A stretch of 52,252 nt of DNA from Candidatus Saccharimonadota bacterium (GTDB lineage Bacteria; Patescibacteriota; Saccharimonadia; Saccharimonadales; Saccharimonadaceae), in NCBI GenBank assembly GCA_905365145.1, contig CAJPIO010000004.1:1-52252 (forward strand). Reading direction: 5' to 3'. A model generated the notes under the pieces. The model worked only from the letters and a program-made list of their open reading frames with translations. It did not search any database and was not told the DNA's origin. Position numbers and translations under genes: made by a program. Below, piece after piece: positions 49,757 through 52,252 of the stretch (positions within the stretch are counted from its first letter, which is position 1; every line of letters begins with the position of its first letter).

Positions 49757-50914
49757 ATGAAACATAGGTCCACCACACCAGTTTCGTCAAGGCGGCACGT
49801 TGCGAAGTCGTCAATCGTCGCAGCAGCTGTTTTGATGAGCGCAAGTATACCGGTTGCCTTCGCGCAAAACGTGTTGGCCGACCAGTACGACGAACAGGTC
49901 AAAAAACTTCAATCAGAAGCTGATTCATATCAGCAGCAGGCGGCGACGCTTGGCGCGCTGGCGTCAACGCTGCAAGCGCAGCTTGATGTACTAACCAAGC
50001 AAAAAAATGAAATCCAAGCGCAAATTAATACTAGCCAAGCTAAGCGCGATAAGCTTGAGAAAGATATCGCTGCTACCGAAAAGAAAATCGAGATTAACAA
50101 AGAAGCTCTTGGCGAAATTGTTGCCGATATGTATGTCGATAGCTCAATCTCGCCGCTCGAGATGCTGGCTAGCAGCAAAAATATTGGCGACTACGTTGAC
50201 AAGCAAGAATACCGCTCGTCAATGCAGGATAATCTGAGTACCAAGATCAAGCAGATTAAATCGCTCAAAGCGCAGCTCGAAAAGCAGAAAAAGCAAGTCG
50301 AGAACGTACTACGCGACCAGAAGTCGCAAAAAGCCGCGCTAGCTGCCAAAGAGGCTGAACAAGCTAAATTAGTTTCGGACACGCGCGGCGAAGAATCAGC
50401 TTACAATAGCTTAGTTGCCAAGCGTAATAGTGAAATCAGCAGTGTTCGCGCTCAGCAGGCCGCCGCTATGGCTGCAGCTGCCCGTGCTTCAGGCTCTACT
50501 AATATTGGTACGGGCTCGGCTAGCGGCGGCGGATATCCGTCGGTTTGGGCTAATGCCGAGCAAGATACGATAGTTGATAACTGGGGCCTCTACAACCGCG
50601 AATGCGTCAGTTATACCGCCTGGAAGGTAGCTAGTACTGGCCGCTATGTGCCGCATTTTGGCGGAGCAGGTAACGCTAATCAGTGGCCAAGTACTACGGC
50701 ACGCTACGGTATCGCTAATGGCTCTACGCCAAAGGCTGGTTCAGTGGCTATATGGTACGTTGGTACGTACGGGCACGCTATGTATGTTGAGGCAGTTAAC
50801 GGCGATGGTACGATCACCGTTAGCGATTATAACAACAACATGGATAGTCTAGGCTGGGGGCGTTACCACTATTACACGCGTTCAAGTGCTGGGCTAACTT
50901 ATATATATTTCTAG
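49757..50914 (+). CDS. PcsB-like secreted coiled-coil CHAP hydrolase
   Basis: The product (385 residues) has a signal peptide (about 1-37), a long coiled coil (about 40-235, Gln/Lys/Glu-rich heptads), a Ser/Gly linker and a C-terminal CHAP domain with Cys283 (NRECVSYTAW) and His340 (YGHAMYVEA). This is the layout of PcsB, whose coiled coil binds FtsX and whose CHAP domain cleaves peptidoglycan. I place the start at ATG 49757 on the promoter evidence; GTG 49700 has a GAAAGGGGG site but would lengthen the signal peptide oddly. It sits directly after ftsEX. Confidence 0.9.
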   Translation: MKHRSTTPVSSRRHVAKSSIVAAAVLMSASIPVAFAQNVLADQYDEQVKKLQSEADSYQQQAATLGALASTLQAQLDVLTKQKNEIQAQINTSQAKRDKLEKDIAATEKKIEINKEALGEIVADMYVDSSISPLEMLASSKNIGDYVDKQEYRSSMQDNLSTKIKQIKSLKAQLEKQKKQVENVLRDQKSQKAALAAKEAEQAKLVSDTRGEESAYNSLVAKRNSEISSVRAQQAAAMAAAARASGSTNIGTGSASGGGYPSVWANAEQDTIVDNWGLYNRECVSYTAWKVASTGRYVPHFGGAGNANQWPSTTARYGIANGSTPKAGSVAIWYVGTYGHAMYVEAVNGDGTITVSDYNNNMDSLGWGRYHYYTRSSAGLTYIYF

Positions 50915-50937
50915 CGAGATCAATATAATAATCAGTA

Positions 50938-50972
50938 AATTATAGCGTACTCAGCCAGAGTGCGCTATAATT
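50938..50972. repeat. Inverted repeat overlapping the ctpA -10 box
   Basis: Bases 50938-50952 pair with 50958-50972 over 15 positions (one T-G), and the 3' arm contains TATAAT (50966-50971). It lacks a T-run on the plus strand, so it is either a weak terminator for the PcsB-like gene or a palindromic operator for ctpA. Confidence 0.5.
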
Positions 50973-50978
50973 ATGATT

Positions 50979-52196
50979 ATGGCAAACGAACAGGGAGTTG
51001 AAAATAAGGGGCGGAAGCCTCGGCAGCGGAAGGTTTCACAGGGTGTTTTCTTGGCGTCGTTGATCTTGGCGATAATCGTATCATTTGCAGCCGGTACGCG
51101 CAGCGAAGAAATCTATCAGATAGCAGCACCGATTTTTGGCATCAAGGTGGCTAAGCAGCCGCTTGATACCGAGGTGATGAAAGAAGCTTATCGTCAACTA
51201 GCAGCGAATTATGACGGTGATTTGGATGCTAATAAGCTGTCTGACGGGGCGGCTCGCGGCATGGTCAAAGCGGTTGGCGACGACTACACGACATTTCTAG
51301 ATAAGGAAGAAGCGGCAGAATTTAACAAAAGTCTAAACGGCGAAGTTTCTGGTATTGGTGCCGAAATCGGCGTGCGTAATTTGCAGCCGACAGTACTGCG
51401 AGTTCTCGATGACTCTCCAGCCAAGAAAGCCGGCCTTAAAACAGGCGATATCTTTGTGGCTGTGAACGGTACATCAGTAGCGGGCGAGACGGCTAGCGGC
51501 GTGGCTGATAAGGTTACTGGCGAAGCGGGCACGACCGTCAAGCTAACTATGCGCCGCGGTAGCGAATCGCTAGATTTTTCGATTACGCGGGCTCAAATTA
51601 GCGATCCTAGCGTCCGTTGGTCGGTTAGCGATGATATTGGTATCTTGACAATCTCGCGTTTTGACGATAATACTGGTTCGCTAGCCCGCAAAGCCGCTAA
51701 AGAGTTCATTGACAAAGGTGTTAAGGGTGTGATTGTTGATTTGCGTAACAACGGCGGCGGCTATTTGACAGCAGCGCAAGAAGTAGCGAGTCTATGGCTA
51801 GATAACGGCAAGACGGTCGTTACTGAAAAAAGCCGCGGCCAGGTTACCGAGACAGTTAAAGCTTCGGGAAATCCGACACTTAAAGGCAAGAAAACCATTG
51901 TCCTCGTCAATGGCAGCTCAGCCAGTGCTAGTGAGATCGTGGCTGGTGCGCTGAAAGACTATCAAGCAGCCATCTTGGTCGGTGAAAAAACCTTTGGCAA
52001 GGGTACGGTGCAAAAGGTGATCAACCTATCCGACGATCGTATCCTCAAGGTGACAGTGGCCCGCTGGTATACACCGCAAGACAGAAACATCACCAAAGAA
52101 GGCATCCAGCCGAACCAGACGGTCAAGATGAGCTCGGATGATAATAATGCTGGCCGCGATCCGCAAATGGCGCGCGCTAAAGAATTAGCGTCATAG
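50979..52196 (+). CDS. C-terminal processing peptidase (CtpA, S41 family)
   Basis: The product (405 residues) has an N-terminal membrane anchor (about 22-42), a PDZ domain (about 115-205) and an S41 catalytic domain with VNGSSASASEIVAGAL (Ser) and GEKTFGKGTVQ (Lys). It is exported and cleaves C-termini of envelope proteins; in other bacteria relatives control wall hydrolases, which suits its place after the PcsB-like gene. ATG 50979 is 7 bases after TATAAT; ATG 50973 would lie too close. Confidence 0.93.
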   Translation: MANEQGVENKGRKPRQRKVSQGVFLASLILAIIVSFAAGTRSEEIYQIAAPIFGIKVAKQPLDTEVMKEAYRQLAANYDGDLDANKLSDGAARGMVKAVGDDYTTFLDKEEAAEFNKSLNGEVSGIGAEIGVRNLQPTVLRVLDDSPAKKAGLKTGDIFVAVNGTSVAGETASGVADKVTGEAGTTVKLTMRRGSESLDFSITRAQISDPSVRWSVSDDIGILTISRFDDNTGSLARKAAKEFIDKGVKGVIVDLRNNGGGYLTAAQEVASLWLDNGKTVVTEKSRGQVTETVKASGNPTLKGKKTIVLVNGSSASASEIVAGALKDYQAAILVGEKTFGKGTVQKVINLSDDRILKVTVARWYTPQDRNITKEGIQPNQTVKMSSDDNNAGRDPQMARAKELAS

Positions 52197-52235
52197 CCCT
52201 TGTGCTTATCGCCAGGCTGGTATACTATATAAACT

Positions 52236-52252
52236 ATGGATACACGCAAACG
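52236..52252 (+). CDS. Possible start of a further gene, cut by the window edge
   Basis: ATG 52236 (MDTRK) follows TATACT at 52221-52226 by 9 bases, in line with the leaderless pattern of neighbouring genes. Only five codons are visible, so the product cannot be named. Confidence 0.35.

Noticed and set aside
1..52252. CRISPR arrays, insertion sequences, prophage genes, rRNA and tRNA genes
   Set aside because: No regularly spaced repeats, transposase or integrase motifs, phage structural proteins or RNA gene signatures were found. Gaps between genes are mostly under 150 bases.

Overview
The window reads as a chromosomal segment of a Candidatus Saccharibacteria (TM7; Patescibacteria/CPR) genome or a close relative; this is inferred from gene content, as no rRNA is present. 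Supporting signs are very tight gene packing, a Gram-positive-style envelope gene set (sorting-signal protein, LCP protein, FtsEX with a CHAP hydrolase, UppS/UppP, MurD, MurI), a shortened ProRS, and a ribosomal cluster (rpsB-tsf-frr-uppS-rseP-proS) missing pyrH, cdsA and dxr. RF1 and RF2 are both present and TGA is a normal stop, so the UGA-recoded Gracilibacteria/Absconditabacteria are unlikely. No rRNA, tRNA, insertion sequence, prophage or CRISPR array was seen.

Layout. 1-4.1 kb: a cell-surface locus resembling the Firmicutes WxL/Csc cluster, with a partial RCC1-repeat protein with a WxL-like C-terminus, a small LPXTG-like sortase substrate, a secreted WxL-like protein, and a membrane-anchored DUF916/WxLIP-like protein. 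4.1-9.5 kb: a frameshifted LiaF-like gene, then an isoleucine-type T-box riboswitch leading into a GNAT acetyltransferase, a decayed inositol-monophosphatase fragment and ileS. IleRS carries an in-frame low-molecular-weight phosphatase-like domain inside its editing-domain region. 9.5-19 kb: galU, rplU, parAB, lepB, an LCP protein, a membrane protein, an HtrA protease, and prmC/prfA. 19-22.1 kb: a possible small transcript, rpmE with a long tail, an iron-permease-like protein, and a two-gene operon whose first product has a caspase-like His/Cys pattern resembling toxin CPD (C80) domains. 22.2-30.9 kb: rpsB, tsf, an unknown gene in the usual pyrH place, frr, uppS, rseP, a CPBP protease, proS, greA, lysS. 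30.9-38.5 kb: DUF5663 plus a coiled-coil protein, uppP, a MacB-type ABC pair, serS, pyrD, hpf. 38.6-52.2 kb: secA, an M16 peptidase, a frameshifted membrane protein, murD, a frameshifted murI, htpX, prfB, ftsE-ftsX-pcsB-like, and a CtpA protease.

Two patterns cross the window. First, about fifteen genes have a -10 box only 6-10 bases upstream of the start codon and no Shine-Dalgarno sequence, so they are probably leaderless; this corrects several starts. Second, several genes are split by one-base or four-base frame changes (LiaF-like, IMPase, the protein at 42.6-43.4 kb, murI). Two of these look like homopolymer contractions and need read-level checking before they are called biological.
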